From Sinomonas susongensis (GTDB taxonomy: Bacteria; Actinomycetota; Actinomycetes; Actinomycetales; Micrococcaceae), in NCBI RefSeq assembly GCF_005877005.1, contig NZ_SSNH01000016.1, positions 1 through 64,000 of the forward strand: a stretch of DNA of 64,000 nucleotides, written 5' to 3'. Every line of letters starts with the position of its first letter. Within the stretch, counting starts at the first letter, position 1. The notes under the pieces are model-generated. The model worked only from the letters and a program-made list of their open reading frames with translations. It did not search any database and was not told the origin of the DNA. A program made the translations under genes and the position numbers. Shown piece after piece: positions 24,998-32,441 of the stretch.

Positions 24998-26173
24998 ATG
25001 CTCCGCTCCCTCTACTCCGGCATCTCGGGCCTCCGCGCCCACCAGACCATGCTCGACGTCACGGGTAACAACATCGCGAACGTGAACACGGTCGGCTTCA
25101 AGGGCTCGTCCACCGAGTTCGAGGACACGCTCTCGCAGTTGACCCAGGGCGCCTCGGGGCCGCAGGGCCAGACTGGCGGCACCAACCCCGCCCAGGTGGG
25201 CCTCGGCGTCAAGGTCGCGGCGATCACCACCAACTTCAACCAGGGCTCGGCGGAATCGACGGGCAAGGCCACCGACATGATGATCTCGGGTGACGGCTTC
25301 TTCGTCACGAGCAGAGGCGGGCAGCAGCTCTACACCCGTGCGGGCTCCTTCGACTTCGACGCTTCGGGGCGGCTCGTGACGCCCGACGGCGCGCTCCTCC
25401 AAGGCTGGACGGCGAACGCCGCCGGAGTCGTCAACACCGGGTCGGCAATCGGGAACATCACCCTTTCGCCGACGACGACGATCCCCGCCGTCGCGACGAC
25501 CCAGGCGACCGTGGACGGGAACCTGCCGTCCGACGCCGGGACCGGAACGTCGCTCGAACGCGACCTCCAGGTCTTCGACGGCAATGGGGTGGCGCGCAAC
25601 CTCGCGCTGACGTTCACCCGTTCGGCGACGGGCTGGGACGTTGCCGCCGCGGACGCCGACGGGACCACAGGGACCGGTTCGCTCGGCTTCACGAACGGGA
25701 AGCTCACCTCGGGCGGCTCCGTGAACGTCGGCGGGATCACGGTCGATCTGGGCAAAGTCACCGGGTACGCAGGGATGACGACAGTCGCGGCGAGCGGGCA
25801 GAACGGTGCGGCCGCCGGAACCCTCGAATCGTTCAGCCTCGGCAACGACGGCTCGCTCGTCGGGGCCTTCAGCAACGGGCTGAAGCAGGTCGTGGGCCGT
25901 GTAGCCCTCGCGAAGTTCACCAACCCGGCTGGCCTCGAGAAGTCCGGCGACTCCTCCTACACGACCACGGCGAACTCAGGGAGCCCGCAGATCGGTCAGG
26001 CTGGGGACCCGGGGTTCGGCACTCTGGCGGGCGGCGCTCTGGAGATGTCGAACGTGGATCTTTCGCAGGAATTCACGAACCTGATCGTCGCGCAGCGAGG
26101 CTTCCAGGCGAACGCGCGCGTCATCACGACGAGCGATCAGGTGCTGCAGAGCCTGATCGACATCAAGCAGTAG
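24998..26173 (+). CDS. flgE: Flagellar hook protein FlgE
   Basis: 391 residues. MLRSLYSGISGLRAHQTMLD and VTGNNIANVNTVGFKGS at the N-terminus, DMMISGDGFFVT near residue 90, and the C-terminal LSQEFTNLIVAQRGFQANARV helix. Length fits FlgE rather than FlgG, and no other flgE/F/G-like gene is in the window. Ribosome site AAGGGAAG. Last gene of this flagellar operon; unrelated genes follow. Confidence 0.94.
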   Translation: MLRSLYSGISGLRAHQTMLDVTGNNIANVNTVGFKGSSTEFEDTLSQLTQGASGPQGQTGGTNPAQVGLGVKVAAITTNFNQGSAESTGKATDMMISGDGFFVTSRGGQQLYTRAGSFDFDASGRLVTPDGALLQGWTANAAGVVNTGSAIGNITLSPTTTIPAVATTQATVDGNLPSDAGTGTSLERDLQVFDGNGVARNLALTFTRSATGWDVAAADADGTTGTGSLGFTNGKLTSGGSVNVGGITVDLGKVTGYAGMTTVAASGQNGAAAGTLESFSLGNDGSLVGAFSNGLKQVVGRVALAKFTNPAGLEKSGDSSYTTTANSGSPQIGQAGDPGFGTLAGGALEMSNVDLSQEFTNLIVAQRGFQANARVITTSDQVLQSLIDIKQ

Positions 26174-26395
26174 ATCAATCAGGTTCGGCTCATGAATGCC
26201 TGCCACGCCGCCACCCCCTCCCATGGTTCCCGCCATGCCGACCATAACGGATCATCCAGCGGGGTGTTCGACTGATGCAGTCTGTCTCTCCGCCGGTCGG
26301 GTAGCCTTCCGAATTATGGGGGCGTGGGGATTGGGCCCGGTTGCTCGTAGGCTGCTTCTTGTGCGAGAGCGCTCATCTCGACTGCGAGGGGATCT

Positions 26396-27019
26396 ATGAA
26401 GGGCTGGGGTAAGGTCGTCGCCTTCGCGTTCCTCTTCTTGGTCTACGCGGGGTTCGCGCTCTATCGGCTCGTTCGCGACATCATGCAGCATGGTCTGACC
26501 GGAGCGAACATCTCCGGAGTTGCCGTGTTCGTCTTCCTCCCACTTCTTATCTGGGCGCTGGCTGTCGGCACCAAGCGCTTCAACAGGTCCCACATGGCCC
26601 GGACTCGAGCAGCGTTTCCCGGGTTGCTGGTCCTGCCCGCCGGCTGGGCATCGTTCATGGTGCCCCCGCTGCGCTCGTGGCCGAACAAGCCCGTCGAGCC
26701 TAGGGGCTACCTCGCCTTTCTCCTAGTGGCCCATGAACAGCATCTGGCTGTTCACCGCCAGCGGTTCCGCAAGGGGTACGTCCTTGCCGGACAGTTGCCG
26801 TGGGGCAGCGTTCGTTCGGTGGGGGACGTCCCTTCTAAGGGGGCGGCGGACAAGCCTGGAACGAAGGTGCTCGCCCTCGACTTGGACTCCCAGGGAACCG
26901 ATCTTCCCGATCGCCTCGAACTGTACCTCTGCGCCGACGACGCCTCGATTCTGGCCGGCGCCGAATTCGACGAAGCGAAACGCCAACTCGAGAGGGTACG
27001 GTCGGCGGCCCTCAGATGA
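26396..27019 (+). CDS. Membrane protein of unknown function
   Basis: 207 residues. Two membrane helices near the N-terminus (about residues 8-26 and 38-56: VVAFAFLFLVYAGFALYRLV and GVAVFVFLPLLIWALAV), then a soluble domain that looks like a PH-type strand-rich fold ending in a helix FDEAKRQLERVRSA. No recognised motif. The first gene after flgE, 222 bp on, so it marks the left edge of non-flagellar DNA. Confidence 0.6.
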   Translation: MKGWGKVVAFAFLFLVYAGFALYRLVRDIMQHGLTGANISGVAVFVFLPLLIWALAVGTKRFNRSHMARTRAAFPGLLVLPAGWASFMVPPLRSWPNKPVEPRGYLAFLLVAHEQHLAVHRQRFRKGYVLAGQLPWGSVRSVGDVPSKGAADKPGTKVLALDLDSQGTDLPDRLELYLCADDASILAGAEFDEAKRQLERVRSAALR

Positions 27020-27106
27020 GGCCCACTCGGATCGAAAACGACAGCTGACCGGTGGAGGATCCACCTCTGTGCAGCGGAAGGCGGCCGCGGCATGGAGGCG
27101 CATTAG

Positions 27107-27409
27107 TTACGAGTGATCGCAATGTACGGCTCCGCCAGGACAGGGTCTTTCCAACTGTGTGGTCCCACGCAGTTTAGTCGGGTAGGTCTCAACGGCGTCT
27201 TCAAATGGCAACATGAGGAGCACTAGCCGGCCTTGCCCGTCGGCGAGCAGGCACTCCAACGCCAAAGACGCCTGCTCGCGCTTGGCTTCGAGACTCAAGC
27301 TGGCGTCCCTGGCTTGGAGAGGCCAGATGAATTCGTAGAGTCCAACGGCTGAGGTGCGCAAGAGGTCTCGGATGTCGTCCACAAGAGCGTGAACCAAGTT
27401 CGTTGCCAT
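27107..27409 (-). CDS. Small hypothetical protein
   Basis: 100 residues. AAGG lies 5 bp before the ATG at 27409. It begins with a helix MATNLVHALVDDIRDLLRTSAVGLYEF (in part: ALVDDIRDLLRTSAV), then strands with ALECLLADGQGRLVLLMLPF, which looks like a folded protein. The tail contains three closely spaced Cys/His-like residues. Family not recognised; convergent with the membrane protein gene. Confidence 0.5.
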   Translation of the reverse strand: MATNLVHALVDDIRDLLRTSAVGLYEFIWPLQARDASLSLEAKREQASLALECLLADGQGRLVLLMLPFEDAVETYPTKLRGTTQLERPCPGGAVHCDHS

Positions 27410-27717
27410 AGCCTTGCTCCGCGTTCCTCCGCCTTCGCCGGGTCGGGGAACACCCTACCCGTTCTGAATGGCCAGTGAGGCGCAGCCGATGTACTGCGGC
27501 CTGGGCCGAGGATAGCCGACACAGAAAGCTGGAGACGGCTTCACGAGGCGAATGGGTTGTTGCAGCAAAGGATCGACCGACGGTCCAGCCGGACCCGGCA
27601 GCGCACACCCCTCCTGTTCGCCACCTCGGCCGGGCTCGGCTCAAACGGCTGAGGCGTGGGCAGAAGCTCGTCGTGCGGTCATAGAAGGCCGCTGGCAACA
27701 ACTCTTTGGAGGCAACG
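27410..27717. other. Intergenic stretch upstream of the recombinase
   Basis: About 300 bp, coding not evident. This is where resolution sites of a resolvase would be expected, but I see no clear set of inverted 10-12 bp repeats. Confidence 0.35.
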
Positions 27718-28314
27718 ATGAATGACATCAAGGTCGGCTATGCGCGGGTCTCGACCGCCGAGCAGGACCTGACCGCCCAGCGCGACGCCCTCGTGCGGCT
27801 CGGCGTCGAAGAGGAACGGATCTTCGTGGACCACGGTCTCACGGGCACAAACCGAGCCCGGCCAGGGCTGCGGGAGGCGCTGGCATCGGTCAGGGCTGGT
27901 GACACCTTCGTGGTCACTAAGCTCGACCGGCTCGCCCGATCACTGCGGGACGCGAGGGACATCGCGGACGAGCTCACAGCCAAAGGTGTCGTGCTCAGTC
28001 TGGGCGGCAGTCTCTACGACCCGAGCGACCCGGTCGGGAAGCTGCTGTTCAACGTCCTGGGCATGGTTGCCGAGTTCGAAACAGACCTGATCCGGATGCG
28101 CACCAGGGAGGGCATGGCCGTGGCACGTGCGAAGGGCAAGCTGAAGGGCAAGCAGCCCAAACTCAGCCGCACCCAGCGGGCGCACCTGTACGAGCTTGTG
28201 GACAGTCACCGCTTCACCCAGGCCGAACTCGCCGAACTCTTCAGCGTCTCCCGCACGACGATCTACCGTGAAGAACACCGCCGCACCAAACCCATGCCCA
28301 AGATCCGGCCGTGA
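27718..28314 (+). CDS. Serine recombinase (resolvase/invertase family)
   Basis: 198 residues from ATG 27718 with TTGGAGGCAACG before it. The catalytic domain has YARVSTAEQDLTAQRDAL (nucleophile Ser at about residue 12), LTGTNRARPGL, VTKLDRLARSLRD with the conserved arginines, and MVAEFETDLIRMRTREGM, the E-helix region. A C-terminal helix-turn-helix follows: FTQAELAELFSVSRTTIYRE. Complete and apparently functional. No transposase partner or cargo boundary is visible, so it could belong to a Tn3-like or plasmid-derived remnant. It starts the accessory block that includes the Septu-like pair. Confidence 0.9.
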   Translation: MNDIKVGYARVSTAEQDLTAQRDALVRLGVEEERIFVDHGLTGTNRARPGLREALASVRAGDTFVVTKLDRLARSLRDARDIADELTAKGVVLSLGGSLYDPSDPVGKLLFNVLGMVAEFETDLIRMRTREGMAVARAKGKLKGKQPKLSRTQRAHLYELVDSHRFTQAELAELFSVSRTTIYREEHRRTKPMPKIRP

Positions 28315-28425
28315 TCCCAAGGCCCATGGGCGGATCCATTTCCGGACGCTCCGGTTTAGGTGCGAAGCGTTCGCTAACGGGCACAGGCTCTCGGAGGTTG
28401 CGACAGCGGGTTCGCGAGCCGGGGC

Positions 28426-28941
28426 CTAGATGTAGAGCGTGCGTGTGCGCTCGGTGCCATCGCTGTCTTCCCATCCCAGCTCGATTGCAGTCACGCTCGG
28501 ACTCACCAAGGACTTGTCGATCGTGAACGGGATTGATTCGTTGGGCGCGAGTTGAACCGGCAAGGTGCCGTGGAAGCTCGCCGCTCCATCGCCGCCAGGT
28601 GTGACGTCCTTAAGTTGGGTCAGCTTTGCTGAGGCGCCGGTGTGCGTTGAATCATTGCGAAGCCTGTATTGGCTGCGAGCCTCGTGCCAGGCGGTCCAAC
28701 TCACGGGGCTCTGGGTGTCCGCCGGGGTCGCCGTTCCCGTTCCGTCGAAGGGTTCCTTTTGAGAACCTTGCCCTGTCCCAGCGGTGATCCCCGCGTTCGC
28801 TGCACCCTTTAGGGTCTCCACCCCTCCCTGTGTCTTGAGGGATTTGATGAGCGCGACGGCACTCACTGCTGCTGCGATCAGGCTGCCTACGCCTCCGATC
28901 CACGCCGGGACCACGGCTCCCCAAATATCAGGATCACTCAT
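28426..28941 (-). CDS. Single-pass membrane protein of unknown function
   Basis: 171 residues from ATG 28941 (a TTG at 28986 is possible). MSDPDIWGAVVPAWIGGVGSL leads into one membrane helix (about 10-33), then a soluble domain with alternating strands (FHGTLPVQLAPNESIPFTID, ELGWEDSDGTERTRTLYI). The N-out membrane anchor plus C-terminal beta domain resembles small proteins near phage-defence genes, but I recognise no family. AT-richer than the flagellar genes. Confidence 0.55.
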   Translation of the reverse strand: MSDPDIWGAVVPAWIGGVGSLIAAAVSAVALIKSLKTQGGVETLKGAANAGITAGTGQGSQKEPFDGTGTATPADTQSPVSWTAWHEARSQYRLRNDSTHTGASAKLTQLKDVTPGGDGAASFHGTLPVQLAPNESIPFTIDKSLVSPSVTAIELGWEDSDGTERTRTLYI

Positions 28942-29292
28942 GGTGAGAGCGTAGTGCTCTTCATGAGACAGCAAATCGATACGCAAGCGACGTGCAGACC
29001 GTGGTCGAGCCCCTGACTCTGGAGGGATGGCTCATCAGGCGCCGCAGAGCTTGTTATCGAGGACGCAGCGGGTCGGGACGTAGCGATCGAACCGGGAGAG
29101 TCGGCGACAAGGAAGTCCCTCTCTTCGCCCAAGACGGGGTGACCGTCGTCGGAACTTTCACGGTCAAGGGGTGCAGCGTGCAGGGGCCGATCCCTGCGAA
29201 AAAGTAAGAAGGCCGTCGACACACCAGCGATTCAGTCGCCAATATCCCTCAACAATGTCCGATGAACGATCGGCTTGCGAACGCCGAGGAAT

Positions 29293-29385
29293 CTACCGCT
29301 TGCGCCGAGCGATCAGGAACACTACGACCAGGACAACGAACAGTGCTCTGAAGACCGCGACTAAGGCTCCGGCACTGATTCCCAT
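29293..29385 (-). CDS. 30-residue membrane peptide
   Basis: ATG at 29385 preceded by a near-perfect ribosome site AAGGAGG with 4 nt spacing. The product starts MGISAGALVAVFRALF, continues as one hydrophobic helix of about 20 residues, and ends ARRKR-stop. The positive end after the helix favours N-out/C-in insertion. Peptides of this shape occur as toxins, holin-like elements or membrane-protein modulators. Too short for family assignment; expression unproven. The ribosome site is partly in a hairpin (29394-29411). It lies 200 bp downstream of the Septu-like pair on the same strand. Confidence 0.5.
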   Translation of the reverse strand: MGISAGALVAVFRALFVVLVVVFLIARRKR

Positions 29386-29393
29386 CTGTCCTC

Positions 29394-29411
29394 CTTGCGA
29401 ATTCTCGCAAG
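29394..29411 (-). promoter_or_regulatory. Hairpin overlapping the ribosome site of the 30-residue gene
   Basis: Inverted repeat with 7-bp arms CTTGCGA / TCGCAAG and a 4-nt loop. On the minus strand its 3' arm (TCGCAAG) runs directly into GAGG, so the AAG of the Shine-Dalgarno is paired. It could lower translation or act as an operator. Confidence 0.45.
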
Positions 29412-29581
29412 ATGACAGTATCGGCGATCATCGTTCGAACCTCCAGCCCCGCTGGGGGATCCTCTACCGGCGGCTGGGCCCGAGGAGCGTCCAGACTAAG
29501 GTTTGCGGCCACCAATGCCACCGGCATTTGAGCGAGTTGTTGACTTTCGTCAGGCGCGAAGCCGAAGTCATAAGGGTTAAG

Positions 29582-30232
29582 TCAGCTTGCGAGGTGGTCA
29601 GAACCCTCTGCAGTGTCGGTGGGAACTGAGAGCTGGATGTGGTTGGCGATCTCTTGCAGGGTAGAACCGTCAGCCAGGAGACTTCGCACTTGGTCCTCGT
29701 AACGACTGTCTGAGAGCGGAAACCGTAGGCCGATTACTCGCTCATTGAAGCGGTTGAGCCTGCATGCTTCGATCGTCCACTTCCCCTTAACTGTGAACGA
29801 AGCGTACGTGAGATCGTCACGCAGGATGTGATCCGACCACTCGTCAAAGTGCGGATGAACGACAAGAAACGCATCCGACGATGATGGATATGTGGCGGCC
29901 GAAGGATCTACGAGAGTTTCTTTGTCGCGCTTACTTCCGTTACATTCCTTGCAGGCGACTCCGAGGTTCACCTGCGTGAACATAAATTCCGGGCGCCGTT
30001 TCTTCGACACGACGTGTTCGACATCCCAATCGAGCCCATGAGTTGACGGGTCTGGTAAACGGCAGTAGCAACAAAGATGCTGTTGCTCCTTGATATAGTG
30101 CGCCTTGATCTCCAGGCGGACGGGATTCACCTCCTCATCACTCCAATACGTTGAGACCTTGTCAGGCTCAGCGTCGTACCGCGCCACGAGTGCAGCAGAC
30201 GATTCGCAGTACACGACTGGGTTCAAGACCAC
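29582..30232 (-). CDS. ptuB: HNH endonuclease, PtuB-like (Septu)
   Basis: 216 residues from GTG 30232, overlapping the ATPase gene by 10 bp. HNH core at about residues 53-100: HLCCYCRLPDP, then DWDVEHVVSKK with the catalytic His, then NLGVACKECNGSKRD. The four cysteines form the zinc knuckles. The C-terminal third has helices (ACRLNRFNERVIGLR). In Septu defence an AAA/ABC-type ATPase (PtuA) pairs with such an HNH nuclease (PtuB), which cleaves nucleic acid on phage infection. The symbol is by system architecture, not close homology. It could instead be another HNH/ATPase pair. Confidence 0.75.
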   Translation of the reverse strand: MVLNPVVYCESSAALVARYDAEPDKVSTYWSDEEVNPVRLEIKAHYIKEQQHLCCYCRLPDPSTHGLDWDVEHVVSKKRRPEFMFTQVNLGVACKECNGSKRDKETLVDPSAATYPSSSDAFLVVHPHFDEWSDHILRDDLTYASFTVKGKWTIEACRLNRFNERVIGLRFPLSDSRYEDQVRSLLADGSTLQEIANHIQLSVPTDTAEGSDHLAS

Positions 30233-31713
30233 GGCATGCTCTTCTGGGCGAGTTGGCGTCGCATGCGGACAAGGCTGTCGATGACTTTGCCAGTCGGGTC
30301 GTCCACAGGCAGTTCGGGTCGGGCTTCTTGCAGTGCGGCCATTTCTTCGTCGTACTTGGCCAGGGCGAGTTCGCCGTCCTCGGCACCCCGCAAGGCGGTT
30401 ACTAGGAGATCTCTGAGGTGCAGACTATTTTTCGTTACGACCCCAAAGGTGCTGAACAGCACTTCATCGACCGATCGACCGGACGATGGTTCACTCGTAC
30501 CTGCGGCCGGCTTTTCAAGATCGACAATATTTGTCAGCTCATGACCCGCGCCAGCCACGAGTGTTGGAGAGTGCGTGGCAATCATGAAATGGCAGCCTCG
30601 AAAAGCTGAAAATGCTTCCGTCAGTCGACCGAGGTACTCAGACTGCCATTGTGGATGGAGGCTGATCTCAGGCTCGTCGATGAGTATCAGGCTGCCATCC
30701 TCGATCGATGAAGCGAGGCCGAGTAGCGTTACGACCAAGGACAGTTCGCCGGAGCTGGCGTCGGTGATCTCAACGCGGCGACCCGAAGTCTCTTGCCGCA
30801 GAGTCACCTCCACCATCTGGATGATTCCTGCGCGCGTGAGCTGCCTCGCCATTCGCAACTGGTCTTCGACCCCAGAGTTCTGCCTCCTGTAGTCGGCCAC
30901 CAATCGCACCTTGCGACCGTCGCTAAACCCTCGCAATAAATCAATAGATGCCGCGAGTTCCCCCGCAGCCCGATCGTCCTCAAAGAAATATTTAGGGATC
31001 GCGGCTCGGACGGCACCAATCCCTCGACTTTTTGCATCCTCAAGATAGCGCCCGACTGCACGTGTCGAATCGGTCCCAGCTTCCCTCGCGAGGTCCTTTC
31101 CGCGATAAGTCCAGGCGTAGGTGACCTCCACGGTCGGGCTGTAGCCGAGATATCGGAAGACATCTGCGACTCGTTGGCGACGGTATAGCTCCTCGTCGCT
31201 GGCGTCGAACAGTTGCTCTAGTGCCCTGAAGACGCCTGCGCGGGCGGATACACGCCCTCGCCCATCCTTCAATCCCAGGTATCGATAGCTCGACTCGGTT
31301 ACGTTGGCATCAAGCAATCGCGCCTCTCGAGGCAAGTGGAACTTGTCGAATGCGCTTGCAGTCGCGGCGACCACGGCGCCCGGGCGAGGCAACTCCTCCG
31401 CCGCCGCAGGCCTACCATCGATGAACGCCGCGACCTTCGTGCCTGACGCTCGGAAGGCGCACTCCCGCTCACCGAGTAGATACTCCAGTGCGATCGGCTG
31501 CCTATTGCGAATATGTCTGCCGTCTAGCGCATCGAAAGCCCCTGCGATTGCTGAAAGAAGCCGTGACTTCCCAGATCCGTTCCGACCCGTGACGAGCGTT
31601 GTCCAAGAGCCTTTGCCTGCCGGCGGTGCGACGTCGACATCGACCTCGACGTCTACGGCCTCTTGATCCCACAACTCGGCGCGGAGGAGTCGAAAAGGTC
31701 GCGTTGAGGTCAT
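30223..31713 (-). CDS. ptuA: AAA/ABC-type ATPase, PtuA-like (Septu)
   Basis: 496 residues. Walker A LVTGRNGSGKSRLLSAIAG near residue 40. Signature-like SSGELSLVVTLLGLASSI, and Walker B LILIDEPEISLHPQWQSEYL near residue 335, followed by the switch His in HFMIATHSPTLVAG. This is the SMC/RecF-type fold of PtuA and OLD-like proteins. No TOPRIM nuclease domain follows, so it needs the partner HNH enzyme, which is encoded immediately downstream with a 10-bp overlap. Start ATG with AGGGAG upstream. AT-richer than neighbours, in line with horizontal transfer. Confidence 0.8.
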   Translation of the reverse strand: MTSTRPFRLLRAELWDQEAVDVEVDVDVAPPAGKGSWTTLVTGRNGSGKSRLLSAIAGAFDALDGRHIRNRQPIALEYLLGERECAFRASGTKVAAFIDGRPAAAEELPRPGAVVAATASAFDKFHLPREARLLDANVTESSYRYLGLKDGRGRVSARAGVFRALEQLFDASDEELYRRQRVADVFRYLGYSPTVEVTYAWTYRGKDLAREAGTDSTRAVGRYLEDAKSRGIGAVRAAIPKYFFEDDRAAGELAASIDLLRGFSDGRKVRLVADYRRQNSGVEDQLRMARQLTRAGIIQMVEVTLRQETSGRRVEITDASSGELSLVVTLLGLASSIEDGSLILIDEPEISLHPQWQSEYLGRLTEAFSAFRGCHFMIATHSPTLVAGAGHELTNIVDLEKPAAGTSEPSSGRSVDEVLFSTFGVVTKNSLHLRDLLVTALRGAEDGELALAKYDEEMAALQEARPELPVDDPTGKVIDSLVRMRRQLAQKSMPWS

Positions 31714-32163
31714 TGAAGCTACTCCCTGGCGTGAAAATTTCGTCTAGAAACTAACCATATGTGGTCCGTGAGCTCGGCTCGCGCGTGACTTCCTGCCCTT
31801 CGAGGCTGTCGCTGCCGTGACGGAATGGGATTCCGGGCTCCACAGGGGGACCCATTGCGTATGCCCGTAAGCCGGCCGGACAACGTGCCACTCAGCACCG
31901 TCCGGCCTCGTCCGAGGGCTCGGGATAGCCCGAGGTGCGTTTACCCAGCACGATGGAATGCCCCTTGAACGTACGACAACGGCAACATCAGAGTCACAGA
32001 CAAGGCGTCCCCGTGGTCCTGGCCTCGTTGAGGTTGACCGAGCCATGCGCCGCGCCCAGGCAACAACACAGTTCAGGTCACTGAAGATCTGACATCCTGC
32101 GGTAAGAGCGCGTCCCAGGCAGCCGGGATTTCAGGCCGCCCTCCTCGTCGACGCCTCTCATTC

Positions 32164-32255
32164 CCCAGACCCCTGCCGGCGCAGTCGCCGGCTGGCGTAC
32201 CGTCGTGCACGGGCTGGGGATCCGCGACCCCCGCCCCGGCCGCTTGGGGTCTGGG
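32164..32255. other. Nested inverted repeats, possible three-way-junction RNA
   Basis: An outer perfect 10-bp pair CCCAGACCCC (32164-32173) / GGGGTCTGGG (32246-32255) encloses two hairpins. One is GCCGGCG-CAGT-CGCCGGC (32175-32192). The other is GGGCTGGGG (32211-32219) with CCCCCGCCC (32228-32236), one mismatch. The fold works on either strand. It could be a structured RNA, a terminator complex or a mobile-element remnant. Confidence 0.4.
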
Positions 32256-32320
32256 ACTGACCGCGCTCCTTAGCGCCTGGTGCTCGGGCCCTGCCGTCAC
32301 TGGTCTCTGGCGTGCGTCAT

Positions 32321-32370
32321 CATGATCATGTCGCTATGATCATGATCATCTCGCGATAAACATGATCATG
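32321..32370. promoter_or_regulatory. Cluster of CATGATCATG palindromes (operator)
   Basis: CATGATCATG at 32321-32330 and 32361-32370, and the 14-bp palindrome ATGATCATGATCAT at 32336-32349. Centres are 17 and 23 bp apart. It lies 72-121 bp before the AlbA_2 gene, whose winged-helix end could bind here. Confidence 0.6.
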
Positions 32371-32441
32371 GGTGGGAGACCAGCACGAGGACAGGCACCT
32401 GACCGCCCTCCAGCCCTCCCGGATGAATCACAGGAGCGGCA

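Larger units (their letters stand above)
28942..29581. other. Gene-poor stretch in the accessory block
   Basis: Apart from a 30-codon gene (29293-29385, separate entry), no convincing protein. A rightward frame near 29110-29207 reads GDKEVPLFAQDGVTVVG and could be a gene fragment, but it has no start context. Confidence 0.4.
31714..32441. other. Long intergenic stretch between ptuA-like and AlbA_2 genes
   Basis: Over 700 bp with no convincing gene. It contains a nested inverted-repeat structure (32164-32255) and an operator-like cluster of CATGATCATG palindromes (32321-32370), both listed separately. A leftward frame at 31744-32046 has unlikely composition and no ribosome site. Confidence 0.5.

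Noticed and set aside
31744-32046. Leftward 100-residue frame upstream of the ptuA-like gene
   Set aside because: Starts without a ribosome site, has random-looking composition and no hydrophobic or structural pattern.
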